Shown piece by piece: positions 28,319 to 36,279 of a stretch of 64,000 nt of DNA. This stretch comes from SAR92 clade bacterium H231. GTDB taxonomy: Bacteria; Pseudomonadota; Gammaproteobacteria; Pseudomonadales; Porticoccaceae. Below the pieces are notes generated by a model. It did no database searches and was not told the origin of the DNA. It worked only from the letters and a program-made list of their open reading frames with translations. The stretch covers positions 496,001-560,000 of the forward strand of contig JAOALC010000002.1 in NCBI GenBank assembly GCA_025153775.1, written 5' to 3'. The position numbers were made by a program, and so were the translations under genes. Every line of letters starts with the position of its first letter. Position 1 is the stretch's first letter.

Positions 28319-28816
28319 CTACCTTCCGCGACTGCGCTTTTCAAAGCGCGCATTGGCAGGAGCAAACTCCATCAGAGCATTGCGGTAGACATTGCGCTTG
28401 AAGGGCACAACAGATTCAATAGGGTACCAATAGTTGACCCATTCCCAACCATCAAACTCCGGCGTGCCTGTGGCATCGAAACGCACCTTGGCGCTATCGC
28501 CGGTCAACTGCAGATAAAACCATTTTTGTTTTTGCCCTATACACAGAGGCTTGGAGTTTTTGCGCTGCATTTGCGGAGGAATATGGTAGCGCAGCCATTT
28601 TTTGGTGTGCTGGATAATTTTTACATCGCCGGATTCAAGGCCCACTTCCTCGTAGAGTTCTCTGTAGAGCGCCTGCTCTGCAGACTCACCGGCACTGACG
28701 CCTCCCTGAGGAAACTGCCAGGCCTGCTGTCCCAGCCTTTTCGCCCAAAATAGCTTGCCGAGACCATCACTGATGACCATAGCGACATTTGCACGAAAAC
28801 CGTCCTTATCAACCAC
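28319..28816 (-). CDS. rppH: RNA pyrophosphohydrolase
   Basis: A 165-residue Nudix hydrolase that removes pyrophosphate from mRNA 5' ends and so starts RNase E-dependent decay. The Nudix box is at about residues 38-60, GGVSAGESAEQALYRELYEE continuing VGL, after QQAWQFPQ. The start MVDKDGFRANVAMVI aligns with known RppH. ptsP follows immediately. Confidence 0.96.
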   Translation of the reverse strand: MVDKDGFRANVAMVISDGLGKLFWAKRLGQQAWQFPQGGVSAGESAEQALYRELYEEVGLESGDVKIIQHTKKWLRYHIPPQMQRKNSKPLCIGQKQKWFYLQLTGDSAKVRFDATGTPEFDGWEWVNYWYPIESVVPFKRNVYRNALMEFAPANARFEKRSRGR

Positions 28817-28962
28817 TTGCAGTATTCCTTATTTATTGTTGAGCAGCTTGCCATTGTTCCACAGACTCGGAAGGCCAGCAATTTTCTCTTGAGACCATCT
28901 TACATCATCGCTATCCTGCGTCTGCGTTTATTTAACCTTTCCTAAACTGCGAGAACAGTTCT

Positions 28963-29619
28963 ATGGCCCTGGCCATCTTTGATTTAGATAACACCTTAAT
29001 TGCCGGCGACAGCGACCATGGCTGGGGCGAATTTTTGGTGGCCAATAACCGGGTAGATGTTGATCACTACCGCGCCATGAACGATCGCTTTTATGCCGAC
29101 TATGAAGCCGGATGCATGGATATTCAGGCCTACCTGAATTTTTCACTGGCGCCACTGGCTCAGATTCCCAGCGAAGACCTTCGGCAGCTACACAGAGAGT
29201 TTATGCAAACTGTTATCGCGCCTATGCGTTTAGACAGGGCCGATCACCTAATTCAGCAGCATAGAGAGGCCGGCGATCGCCTGCTGGTGATTACCTCGAC
29301 CAACCGCTTTATTGTGGAGCCCATCTGCAGGTCGCTGGGCATTGATGAGCTACTGGCGACCGATTTAGAGATAATTGACGGACGCTACACTGGCAAGATT
29401 GTCGGCACCCCCACCTACCGGGAGGGCAAGGTGGAGCGCTTTAATCAATGGTTGGCGGAAAATAATGAGCAGTCCGAGGGCAGCTATTTCTATTCGGACT
29501 CAATCAATGATTTACCACTGCTGTTGCAGGTCAGCCATCCAGTGGCCGTAGACCCAGATGCGCCACTGCGAGAAGAAGCGACGACCAGAGGCTGGGATAT
29601 TATTTCCCTGCGCCACTGA
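28963..29619 (+). CDS. HAD-superfamily hydrolase, SerB-like subfamily IB
   Basis: A 218-residue phosphatase-type protein. The nucleophile motif is FDLDNTLIAGDS (D7 and D9). LLVITSTNRFIVEPI carries the motif II Ser/Thr and YYSDSINDLPLL-like SYFYSDSINDLPLL the motif III/IV acidic pair. HAD-IB proteins include phosphoserine phosphatases and CicA-like proteins; the substrate is not determinable here. It is divergent from rppH across 146 bp in which I see no gene. Confidence 0.85.
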   Translation: MALAIFDLDNTLIAGDSDHGWGEFLVANNRVDVDHYRAMNDRFYADYEAGCMDIQAYLNFSLAPLAQIPSEDLRQLHREFMQTVIAPMRLDRADHLIQQHREAGDRLLVITSTNRFIVEPICRSLGIDELLATDLEIIDGRYTGKIVGTPTYREGKVERFNQWLAENNEQSEGSYFYSDSINDLPLLLQVSHPVAVDPDAPLREEATTRGWDIISLRH

Positions 29620-29673
29620 ACCGGTGCCTTTAAAAGGGGGCTGTTAAACTAGCAGCCATTAAACCAGCAGCCA

Positions 29674-29706
29674 CAAAAAAGCCCCGACAGATGGCGAGGC
29701 CTTTTT
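29674..29706. terminator. Intrinsic terminator between the HAD gene and gcvH
   Basis: AAAAAAGCCCCG (29675-29686) pairs with CGAGGCCTTTTT (29695-29706) around an 8-base loop, with one mismatch in the stem. A-rich and T-rich flanks on both sides mean it can serve both convergent genes. Confidence 0.75.
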
Positions 29707-29735
29707 GCTGATTTTTTTAGCTGGGCTGTAAGAGA

Positions 29736-30125
29736 TTAGGACTCGTCGACCGCTATCTGATAGGCATCTGCATCCATCATATCTTCTAGCTCTTCGGGGC
29801 CAGATACCTTGACTCGGAACAACCAGCCATCCGCGTAGGGGCTGCCATTGACGGTCTCAGGCTCATCCTCCAGGGCAGGGTTGATCTCGACCACTTCGCC
29901 GGTCACCGGCGAGTAAATATCTGATGCCGCTTTTACTGATTCAACAACAGCCACTTCAGCACCGGCATCCACAGAGGCACCAGCTTCTGGAAGCTCAATA
30001 TAGACAATATCACCCAGGGCCTCCTGAGCATGGTCGGTAATACCCACCACCACAGTCCCATCGCTGTCCAGTCTCGCCCATTCATGGCTGCTGGCATACT
30101 TCAATTCAGTTGGAAGGTCGCTCAT
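29736..30125 (-). CDS. gcvH: Glycine cleavage system H protein
   Basis: A 129-residue lipoyl carrier that shuttles the aminomethyl intermediate between P, T and L proteins. The start is the ATG at 30125 ([18 protein letters not shown]) with AAGGAG 6 bases upstream; the open frame extends to 30200 but without family similarity. The lipoylated lysine is in [19 protein letters not shown]. gcvT and gcvP are not adjacent. Confidence 0.96.
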   Translation of the reverse strand: MSDLPTELKYASSHEWARLDSDGTVVVGITDHAQEALGDIVYIELPEAGASVDAGAEVAVVESVKAASDIYSPVTGEVVEINPALEDEPETVNGSPYADGWLFRVKVSGPEELEDMMDADAYQIAVDES

Positions 30126-30314
30126 TAATTTCTCCTTAACTCGGCTTCTTGGCCATACAGACTGAGGGCAAAACGCACCGCCCGGTTGATTGGCGATCAT
30201 TCTACTGATGATTAGATTAAAAGTTAAAGTAATTTTCGCCGACTAATGAACAATCAGCTTAAATCTGTAAAATACTCTCTGCCTGAATTCCAGCCACCAT
30301 TTTTTGAGGACATT

Positions 30315-31205
30315 ATGCGATACGGATCATGCGCAATTCTTTTTATAACTCTAGTTTCAACAGCCCTCTGCGCCGAGGAGCTTATGCTTAAAAATGGCGA
30401 TTTGATCAAGGGCAGCCTTATTGACCAGACAGCTGATCAAATTGTCTGGGCCTCAGAGAATTTTGGCCCCCTGACTATAGCTTCTGACAGGGTCTCCACA
30501 GTCAATGGTCTGACACCCAAAGCAAGCTTCGACTCTATGGCCAGCCCTGTGTTCGGCTCTACCTACGCAGGCACTGTGAGTGCGACGGGCGCCTATGCCA
30601 GTGGCAATGAAGAGCGCGAAGACTGGGATATTGAGGGCTCAGTGCAGTGGCGCGAGGGAGATTTCCGCCATCACAGTGGCATCAATTACGAGAGCCACAG
30701 CTTGAATGATGTTCCCGCCAAGGAAGAGTATCGCCTGGACTACGGGGTTGACTGGTTCTTTCGCGAACAGTGGTTTTGGAACAATGGACTAGTCTGGGGC
30801 GCCAACGATAATCGCGCCATAGATCAGTACTTTAGTGTGGGCAGCGCCATAGGCCGGCAGTTTTGGGACTCTGAGAAAACCGCATTATCTGCAGAAACCG
30901 GTCTACTGTGGATAACTGAGGAATATCAAGACGGCACTGAGGATGGCCGCCTTACCTGGAGCTGGGCTGCCGACTATCGTCGAATGATCACATCCAGTTT
31001 AGAGCTGTTTCACAGCCACAGCCTGAGAGCCTCAATCTCTGATTTAGATGATTCCGTGATCAGGGCTAACCTGGGGCTAAAGGCGCCGCTTATCAGAGAT
31101 ATTTTTGCCGAGTTAAAATTTGAATGGATCTATGACAATCAGCCTGTTCAGGGCACAGACCCCAGCGATAGCCAGCTGACCATGGGCGTTAGTTACAGCT
31201 GGTAA
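30315..31205 (+). CDS. DUF481-family outer-membrane beta-barrel protein
   Basis: A 296-residue secreted protein. The start is the ATG at 30315 with GAGGA 5 bases upstream, giving a signal peptide (MRYGSCAILFITLVSTALCA). A short N-terminal module (LMLKNGDLIKGSLIDQTADQ, about 25-60) is followed by alternating amphipathic strands typical of DUF481 barrels, such as YAGTVSATGAYASGNEE, and ends in an aromatic residue (LTMGVSYSW), as outer-membrane proteins do. Function is unknown, probably a salt- or stress-related envelope protein. Confidence 0.85.
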   Translation: MRYGSCAILFITLVSTALCAEELMLKNGDLIKGSLIDQTADQIVWASENFGPLTIASDRVSTVNGLTPKASFDSMASPVFGSTYAGTVSATGAYASGNEEREDWDIEGSVQWREGDFRHHSGINYESHSLNDVPAKEEYRLDYGVDWFFREQWFWNNGLVWGANDNRAIDQYFSVGSAIGRQFWDSEKTALSAETGLLWITEEYQDGTEDGRLTWSWAADYRRMITSSLELFHSHSLRASISDLDDSVIRANLGLKAPLIRDIFAELKFEWIYDNQPVQGTDPSDSQLTMGVSYSW

Positions 31206-31208
31206 ATA

Positions 31209-32201
31209 CTAGGGAATAACTTGCAGAGGTGGCTCATTGAGAGCTGCCAGCTGTTCACGCAGCATTAGAATATGGTCACTCCAGTAACGCGGGGAGTCAA
31301 ACCAGGAAAAGGCGCGGGGAAAAGCCGGATCTGACCAGCGCCGGGCAATCCAGGCGCTGTGATGCATAATGCGCAGGGTTCTCAATACCTCGATCAGCCG
31401 AAGCTCTCGGTAGTCAAAATCGTGGAATTCACTGTAGCCCTCAATTAGCTCGGCCATCTGTGCGGTTTGCTCCTGGCGATCACCAGATAGCAACATCCAC
31501 AAATCCTGCACTGCTGGCGCCATGCGCGCATCGTCAAAGTCGACAAAATGCGGGTTGTCGTCGCGCCACAGAATATTGCCTGAATGGCAGTCTCCATGGA
31601 CGCGGATTCTGTTGATCGGGCCAAACTCCGAGAGAATTTCATCTATTCTCGCCAGCACATCCAGGGCCAGAGAGTCATAGGCCGGGCTGAGCTCCCTGGG
31701 TATAAACTCAGAACTGAGCAGTTGGTAAGAGCGGCGGCCAAATGACTCCACATCCAAACTGGGTCTATGAATAAAGGGCCGGGTTGCGCCAATGGCATGG
31801 AAGCGTCCCAGCAGCCGACCGAGAATAAATAGATTATCCAGATTATCTAACTCCGGCGCATGGCCGCCTTTGCGAGGGTACAGGGCAAAGCTAAAATCCG
31901 CGTAATGATTAATGGTCTGGCCCGCGCCATTAATCCAGGGGCAGACCACCGGCAGTTCTTGGGCCTGTAGATCAAAACAAAAATCATGCTCTTCCTGAAT
32001 CTGTTGATCACTCCAGCGCTGGGGCCGGTAAAACTTAGCAATCATAGGCACCTGGTCTTCAATACCTATCTGATAGACCCGGTTCTCATAGCTGTTTAAC
32101 ACAATAAATCGACCGTCGGACACAAACCCCTGGGCCTCTACCGCGTCAATCAGTAAGTCCGGCGTTAAAATATCGAAGGGATGCTTGCTGTTATATTCCA
32201 T
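31209..32201 (-). CDS. srkA: Stress response kinase A (YihE/RdoA)
   Basis: A 330-residue Ser/Thr kinase with a choline-kinase-like fold, counteracting stress-induced death in E. coli. The catalytic loop is RVHGDCHSGNILWRDD and the metal-binding DFD is HFVDFDDARMAPAVQDLW. N-terminal LNSYENRVYQIGIEDQVPMIAKFYRP holds the ATP-lysine. It is convergent with the DUF481 gene, with only 3 bp between stops. It leads a leftward run with arfB and DUF1653. Confidence 0.93.
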   Translation of the reverse strand: MEYNSKHPFDILTPDLLIDAVEAQGFVSDGRFIVLNSYENRVYQIGIEDQVPMIAKFYRPQRWSDQQIQEEHDFCFDLQAQELPVVCPWINGAGQTINHYADFSFALYPRKGGHAPELDNLDNLFILGRLLGRFHAIGATRPFIHRPSLDVESFGRRSYQLLSSEFIPRELSPAYDSLALDVLARIDEILSEFGPINRIRVHGDCHSGNILWRDDNPHFVDFDDARMAPAVQDLWMLLSGDRQEQTAQMAELIEGYSEFHDFDYRELRLIEVLRTLRIMHHSAWIARRWSDPAFPRAFSWFDSPRYWSDHILMLREQLAALNEPPLQVIP

Positions 32202-32220
32202 GGAGAGCCTTTTGCAGCCT

Positions 32221-32637
32221 CTAATCGAGGCTTGGTTTAGAACGCATGATTTTCTTTTTACCCTGCTGGGCTTTCTTATCCATACGTCTCAACTGGGATC
32301 CGCGGGTCGGTTTGGTCGGCCGGCGTATTTTAGGGTTGTGGGTCACCGACTGTAACAGAGCCTGCAGACGCTGCAGCGCCTCGGCTCGATTTTTATCCTG
32401 ACTGCGGTAGCGCTGTGCCTTAATCACCACCACCGCCTCTTTGGTAATGCGGTGATCAGACAATTGTAACAGTCGCTGCTGATAAATTTCTGGAAAAGAG
32501 GAAGCGCGGATATCAAAGCGCAGATGAATCGCCGAAGACACCTTGTTGACATTCTGACCGCCCGGGCCCTGAGAGCGTACCGCTGAAAACTCGATCTCGG
32601 AATCTGCAATAGAAATATTGCTGGTGATAAACAGCAT
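32221..32637 (-). CDS. arfB: Alternative ribosome-rescue factor B (peptidyl-tRNA hydrolase)
   Basis: A 138-residue release-factor-like protein that frees stalled ribosomes. The GGQ motif is in RSQGPGGQNVNKVSSAIHLRFD, and the C-terminal basic tail (KKAQQGKKKIMRSKPS), which enters the empty mRNA channel, is present. The start shares one base with the stop of the DUF1653 gene (32637). Confidence 0.95.
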   Translation of the reverse strand: MLFITSNISIADSEIEFSAVRSQGPGGQNVNKVSSAIHLRFDIRASSFPEIYQQRLLQLSDHRITKEAVVVIKAQRYRSQDKNRAEALQRLQALLQSVTHNPKIRRPTKPTRGSQLRRMDKKAQQGKKKIMRSKPSLD

Positions 32638-32864
32638 TAGAGATCGGCCTCGGCCGCCTCTATAAATGCAAACCGCGGCACTTGCTCAGCTCCAACCTCA
32701 ACCAGCTCGGTGAACATACTCAGGGGTCTAACCCAGAGACTGTAGTCGCCGTAGAGGGTTTTGTACACCACATGTGCCTCCTCTGTTTCACTGTGTCGGG
32801 CCACGCCCAGCACCTGATAGAGGTTGCCTTTGTAATGCTTATAGATGCCGTTTGCCAGGCTCAT
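32637..32864 (-). CDS. DUF1653-family small protein
   Basis: A 75-residue protein matching the DUF1653 pattern: GIYKHYKGNLYQVLGVARHS, EEAHVVYKTLYG and LWVRPLSMFTE. These proteins often stand next to housekeeping or DNA-repair genes and have no settled function. It lies between the FAH-family gene (9 bp upstream) and arfB. Confidence 0.85.
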   Translation of the reverse strand: MSLANGIYKHYKGNLYQVLGVARHSETEEAHVVYKTLYGDYSLWVRPLSMFTELVEVGAEQVPRFAFIEAAEADL

Positions 32865-32873
32865 AAAACTTCC

Positions 32874-33545
32874 TTAAATCGCGGCGCAAATCTGCGTCTG
32901 ACATTGAATCAGATCAGACAGGGACAGCTGTAACTGATCGCCAATCGCCAGGGGGCCAACACCAGCGGGCGTGCCGGTCAGCAACATATCGCCGGGCAGC
33001 AGGGTAAAAAACTGACTGATATAAACCAACAGTGGCAGCACAGGCGTCAGCATATCAGCACTGTTGCCATCCTGCCGCAGCTGTTGATTCTGGTACATCT
33101 GAATCTGCTGGTCCTGTAGGTCGCCAGCTCTATTTACGGACACAAAATCTGATACCGGACAGGCACCGTCGAAGGCCTTGGCTTTTTCCCAGGGCAGGCT
33201 TTTGTCTTTGAGCTGTTGCTGCAGATCGCGAAGGGTTAGATCCAGTGCCAGGCCAACCCCAGCAATAGCTTGCTGGGCTTGCTGCTCATCACAGCCCGCT
33301 TTTAGCTCCTCGGCAATCAGGATGCTCATCTCAGCTTCAAAATGACACTGGCCAAGGTGGCTGGGGATAGCTACAGGATCGGCAAGGCGGACAATGGACG
33401 TATTGGGCTTAATAAACAGCACCGGCTCAGAGGGCACAGGATTATTGAGCTCTCGCGCATGGGCAGCATAATTTCTACCAACACAGACCACCTTGCCCAC
33501 CGGCAGATCAACCTCAGCGCCATCAATTCTGTGATGGTAGTTCAA
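32874..33545 (-). CDS. Fumarylacetoacetate hydrolase-family protein
   Basis: A 223-residue FAH-fold protein. VVCVGRNYAAHARELNNPVP, LFIKPNTSIV and the metal-ligand stretch CHFEAEMSILIAEE place it with YcgM-like acylpyruvases and oxaloacetate decarboxylase-type members. LLTGTPAGVGPLAIGD is the conserved C-terminal block. The exact substrate cannot be fixed from sequence alone. Confidence 0.88.
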   Translation of the reverse strand: MNYHHRIDGAEVDLPVGKVVCVGRNYAAHARELNNPVPSEPVLFIKPNTSIVRLADPVAIPSHLGQCHFEAEMSILIAEELKAGCDEQQAQQAIAGVGLALDLTLRDLQQQLKDKSLPWEKAKAFDGACPVSDFVSVNRAGDLQDQQIQMYQNQQLRQDGNSADMLTPVLPLLVYISQFFTLLPGDMLLTGTPAGVGPLAIGDQLQLSLSDLIQCQTQICAAI

Positions 33546-33625
33546 CTATTCCCTCTCCTCTAACCATGGCTGCTTTTTTATATGTAAAGCCGTGGCATAA
33601 AAATTTTCCTGGCAAAATATTCCCG

Positions 33626-33991
33626 TTAGAAAATAATTGGCTTGCTGTCATTTAAATACAACAGGCCTTTAATAATGCGGTATAGCAACCAGACTGTGAC
33701 CAAGCCGCCAGCTAACCAGCCCAGCAACACCAACCAAAACAATGCCGCCACAAACGACCACAGCAACCCATACCAAAAGGTGTTGAGCTGCCAGCGAAAA
33801 TGGCTCTCCAGCCAGGTTCCACGCACCTCTGACATTTTTAAATAGTTAACCAGCAGTGCTGCCAACCAGGTCAACCCGCCAGTGACAAAACCAAAGCCCT
33901 GCAACACATAGACTAGCAGTGCCAAATTTCGATGCTGGGTCTCTGCCGTGCTGTCTGCTGCCTCATTGGCCTCAGCAATATGTTCACTCAT
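33626..33991 (-). CDS. DUF4870-like membrane protein
   Basis: A 121-residue inner-membrane protein with three hydrophobic helices (about residues 23-50, 71-88 and 90-108). The helix 1 region is LLVYVLQGFGFVTGGLTWLAALLVNYLK; WLESHFRWQLNTFWYGLLW is typical of Tic20/DUF4870 proteins, and a conserved C-terminus (YRIIKGLLYLNDSKPI) is present. Function unknown. Confidence 0.8.
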   Translation of the reverse strand: MSEHIAEANEAADSTAETQHRNLALLVYVLQGFGFVTGGLTWLAALLVNYLKMSEVRGTWLESHFRWQLNTFWYGLLWSFVAALFWLVLLGWLAGGLVTVWLLYRIIKGLLYLNDSKPIIF

Positions 33992-34031
33992 AACAATCTC
34001 CTACCAAAATGTACCCATCTTGGATACGCAA

Positions 34032-34094
34032 CTAGTCAAACAGTTTCCCTGGGTTAAGAATAGCATTGGGATCAGACAGACGCTGACCCATCCA
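34032..34094 (-). pseudogene. Decayed C-terminus of an FAD-linked oxidase
   Basis: On the minus strand the frame ending at the TAG at 34032-34034 reads MGQRLSDPNAILNPGKLFD. This is the usual C-terminal tail of GlcD/FAD-linked oxidases (D-P-N-x-I-L-N-P-G-K-L-F). Upstream the frame quickly becomes unrelated sequence with no oxidase body. It appears to be the leftover of a deleted gene. The rest of the gap from 33992 to 34486 holds no other gene that I can see. Confidence 0.65.
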
Positions 34095-34146
34095 ACATCC
34101 GCACACCCCAGTTATTCCGGTGATATCTAGCTTAGATCAAGATTGG

Positions 34147-34162
34147 GCTATGGTACCATAGC
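34147..34162. other. Perfect 16-bp palindrome
   Basis: GCTATGGTACCATAGC is a perfect dyad in the noncoding stretch between the oxidase remnant and the cold-shock gene. It lacks a T-run, so it is unlikely to be a terminator. An operator or a cruciform-prone site is possible. Confidence 0.5.
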
Positions 34163-34387
34163 ATCCTGAGATCGGGTTTCCGCCTGACGCATTTCCCAGG
34201 GGGTCATTGGCTGTTACCTGCCAATTTGAAACTCCGATAAAGGCCTAAAAGCGCCAGAAACCGAAGAAAAGCAACTTTTTTGCGGAAAATTCACACAAAA
34301 TTGGCTAATTGCTGAAAAAACCAATACACTCCGGTGTGCTAAAGCGTCTACAGCCTCATTGAGAGGATTTTCGCCTTAGTGGTGCAC

Positions 34388-34415
34388 TTGAGTTTAGTTG
34401 ATTCAAGCGTATAGG
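34388..34415 (+). promoter_or_regulatory. Possible promoter of the cold-shock gene
   Basis: TTGAGT (34388-34393), a 16-bp spacer and TATAGG (34410-34415) would give a 5' leader of about 65 bases before the ATG at 34487. Both boxes match 4 of 6 positions. Long leaders are common for cold-shock mRNAs, but no cold-box element was confirmed. Confidence 0.3.
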
Positions 34416-34486
34416 CTAGCCCCGTTATGAGGCTGGATATTTTTAACGCCTTAAACGGTATACAATTTTTTAAAGTGAGGTTAGTT

Positions 34487-34696
34487 ATGTCGGAGAGAGT
34501 TTCTGGCACTGTAAAGTGGTTCAACGACAGCAAAGGTTTTGGTTTTATTGAGCAGGAAGGCGGCGGTGACGTATTTGTACACCACAGCGCAATCCAAGCT
34601 GATGGTTTCAAATCTTTGAAAGAAGGCCAAAAAGTAACTATGGAAGTTACTGCTGGCGCTAAAGGCGATCAGGCTGAAGGCGTAATCGCTGAATAA
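34487..34696 (+). CDS. CspA-family cold-shock protein
   Basis: A 69-residue single-stranded nucleic-acid-binding OB-fold protein. RNP1 is KGFGFIEQ and RNP2 is VFVHHSAI, with SGTVKWFND at the N-terminus. The start is the ATG at 34487, preceded by GTGAGG; the upstream in-frame ATG at 34427 would add 20 residues absent from the family. It acts as an RNA chaperone; whether it is cold-inducible or constitutive cannot be told. Confidence 0.95.
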   Translation: MSERVSGTVKWFNDSKGFGFIEQEGGGDVFVHHSAIQADGFKSLKEGQKVTMEVTAGAKGDQAEGVIAE

Positions 34697-34739
34697 TTTC
34701 TGTCGCTGTCACTAGATAGCAGTACAAAAATTAGCGGAG

Positions 34740-34773
34740 AGCCCCGATAAGAAATTATCGGGGCTTTCTTTTT
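34740..34773 (+). terminator. Intrinsic terminator of the cold-shock gene
   Basis: AGCCCCGATAA (34740-34750) and TTATCGGGGCT (34755-34765) form an 11-bp perfect stem with a GAAA tetraloop, followed by TTCTTTTT. Confidence 0.93.
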
Positions 34774-34862
34774 ATGTGCGCTTTCTCGCTTATGTGCGCT
34801 TTCTCGCTTATGTGCGCTTTCTCGCTTATGTGCGCTTTCTGGTCTAGTTGCGCTTTGTTGCT
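34773..34862. repeat. 18-bp tandem minisatellite
   Basis: Three exact copies of TATGTGCGCTTTCTCGCT (34773-34790, 34791-34808, 34809-34826) are followed by a fourth that diverges in its last four bases (34827-34844). A fifth, degenerate copy (TAGTTGCGCTTTGTTGCT) begins at 34845. The array fills the space between two back-to-back terminators and shows no open frame of its own. Confidence 0.9.
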
Positions 34863-34878
34863 CAGCTGATTTTTGGGC

Positions 34879-34906
34879 AAAAAAAATCCCACCAGACGGC
34901 GGGATT
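34879..34906 (-). terminator. Intrinsic terminator of rpmB-rpmG
   Basis: On the minus strand, AATCCCGCC and GGTGGGATT (one G-U pair) form the stem around GTCT, followed by a run of eight T including the stem end. It lies about 25 bases past the rpmG stop. Confidence 0.88.
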
Positions 34907-34930
34907 CTCCAGCACTACGCTTAAGCCAGA

Positions 34931-35098
34931 TTACTTGATTTTGGCTTCTTTGTAGATAACGTGCTGACGAATAGTGGGATCGTACTTCTTGATCTCCATC
35001 TTCTCAGGCATGTTGCGCTTGTTCTTGTCTGTGGTGTAGAAATGTCCTGTTCCTGCACTGGACACTAAACGAATTTTTTCTCTCGCTGATTTAGCCAT
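34931..35098 (-). CDS. rpmG: Ribosomal protein bL33
   Basis: A 55-residue ribosomal protein read directly from the sequence: it begins [20 protein letters not shown] and ends [12 protein letters not shown], very close to E. coli L33. The zinc cysteines found in some L33 forms are absent, so this is the zinc-independent type. It lies 11 bp after rpmB in the universal rpmB-rpmG pair. Confidence 0.97.
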   Translation of the reverse strand: MAKSAREKIRLVSSAGTGHFYTTDKNKRNMPEKMEIKKYDPTIRQHVIYKEAKIK

Positions 35099-35109
35099 TA
35101 GTAGTCTCC

Positions 35110-35346
35110 TTAGACCTTATCGCCACTGGCACGCAGACCAGCCAAGACTTGTTCAATACCATTTTTGTCAATGATACGCATACCTTTAGTGGATACACGC
35201 AGCTTCACAAAACGCTTCTCTGACTCAACCCAAAAACGGTGAGTGTGGAGATTTGGCTCAAAGCGACGACGTGTTCTGTTCTTCGCGTGGGATACATTAT
35301 TTCCAGCCATTGGGCGCTTGCCTGTGACCTGACATACTCTGGACAT
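35110..35346 (-). CDS. rpmB: Ribosomal protein bL28
   Basis: A 78-residue large-subunit protein. The start is the ATG at 35346 ([20 protein letters not shown]), as in E. coli; the open frame to 35403 is not family sequence. [18 protein letters not shown] is the conserved rRNA-contact block. It is cotranscribed with rpmG from a promoter about 110 bases upstream. Confidence 0.97.
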   Translation of the reverse strand: MSRVCQVTGKRPMAGNNVSHAKNRTRRRFEPNLHTHRFWVESEKRFVKLRVSTKGMRIIDKNGIEQVLAGLRASGDKV

Positions 35347-35453
35347 TGTTGCTGCCTCTAATTCCAATATTTGCCTTGGGAAAAGCCCCAAAAAGCAAAA
35401 CAATTCTATGATTTATCAATCCATTGACGGGACCGTCCCGCAAGGAGGCGCGT

Positions 35454-35482
35454 TTTATACCAGAAAGCCAATGTTGAATCAA
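35454..35482 (-). promoter_or_regulatory. Promoter of rpmB-rpmG
   Basis: On the minus strand, TTGATT (35482-35477), a 17-bp spacer and TATAAA (35459-35454) preceded by TGG form an extended -10 promoter. Transcription would start near 35447, leaving a leader of about 100 bases. That leader contains a GC-rich dyad, CGGGACCGTCCCG at 35428-35440, which could fold as a short hairpin. Confidence 0.6.
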
Positions 35483-35523
35483 ACGAAAACCGCAGAATCA
35501 CTACAAAACTCTCTAGTTTAAGC

Positions 35524-36198
35524 CTATAACTGCCCTCGGTCTGCCAGGGAGACAACCTCGCCGCGCCCGACTACAAAATGATCTAGCAGGCGTATCTCCA
35601 TGAGTTGCAGTGCTGTTTTCAAGCGGCGGGTAATACCGATATCCGATTTACTGGGCTCTGCATTCCCGGATGGGTGGTTGTGGGCGACAATAACCGCTGC
35701 AGCATTTTTTATCAGCGCCAGTTTAACCACCTCTCTGGGGTGCACGGTGGCGCCATTGATAGTGCCTTGAAATAACTCGCGATACTCCAACAGCTGGTGA
35801 CGGGCATCCAACAGTAACACTACAAACACTTCACGCTGATAATCCCGCATCTGCACCGCCAGATAATCTTTTACCTGAGAGGGGCTGGTAAAAATAGGGT
35901 TGCTGAGTAACTGCTCCTGAAGATACCTGGTGGTTAATTCCAGGGTAGCCTGAACCTGACAAAATTTTGCCGGCCCTAAACCTTTGGCACTGCAGAAGGC
36001 TTGTTGGTCGGCGCCCAAGAGGGGCCCCAGCCCGCCAAAATGCGCCAGAAGCTCCCTGGCCAAGTCGATGGCCGTGACCCCTGGTAATCCGGTACGTAAA
36101 AATATAGCCAGTAATTCGGCGTCGGACAGAACCGTCGCGCCCTGGGCCAAAAGCTTCTCTCTGGGCCGCTCTTCCAGTGGCCAGTGGCTTATAGCCAT
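35524..36198 (-). CDS. radC: RadC-family JAMM protein
   Basis: A 224-residue UPF0758 protein with an N-terminal helix-hairpin-helix-like part ([15 protein letters not shown]) and a C-terminal JAB/MPN metalloprotease-like domain, [20 protein letters not shown], containing the H-x-H ... S ... D zinc site. Its once-proposed repair role is doubtful. It is divergent from coaBC, the standard radC/coaBC arrangement. Confidence 0.95.
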   Translation of the reverse strand: MAISHWPLEERPREKLLAQGATVLSDAELLAIFLRTGLPGVTAIDLARELLAHFGGLGPLLGADQQAFCSAKGLGPAKFCQVQATLELTTRYLQEQLLSNPIFTSPSQVKDYLAVQMRDYQREVFVVLLLDARHQLLEYRELFQGTINGATVHPREVVKLALIKNAAAVIVAHNHPSGNAEPSKSDIGITRRLKTALQLMEIRLLDHFVVGRGEVVSLADRGQL

Positions 36199-36279
36199 AG
36201 TGAGTCCTTATTTATAGCTACAGATGTGGCTGACAAAATGTTATCTTAACGCCCTTCCAATGGCCTGTCTGGACAATTA

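Noticed and set aside
30126-30200. N-terminal extension of gcvH
   Set aside because: The extra 25 residues lack H-protein similarity, and AAGGAG lies just before the ATG at 30125.
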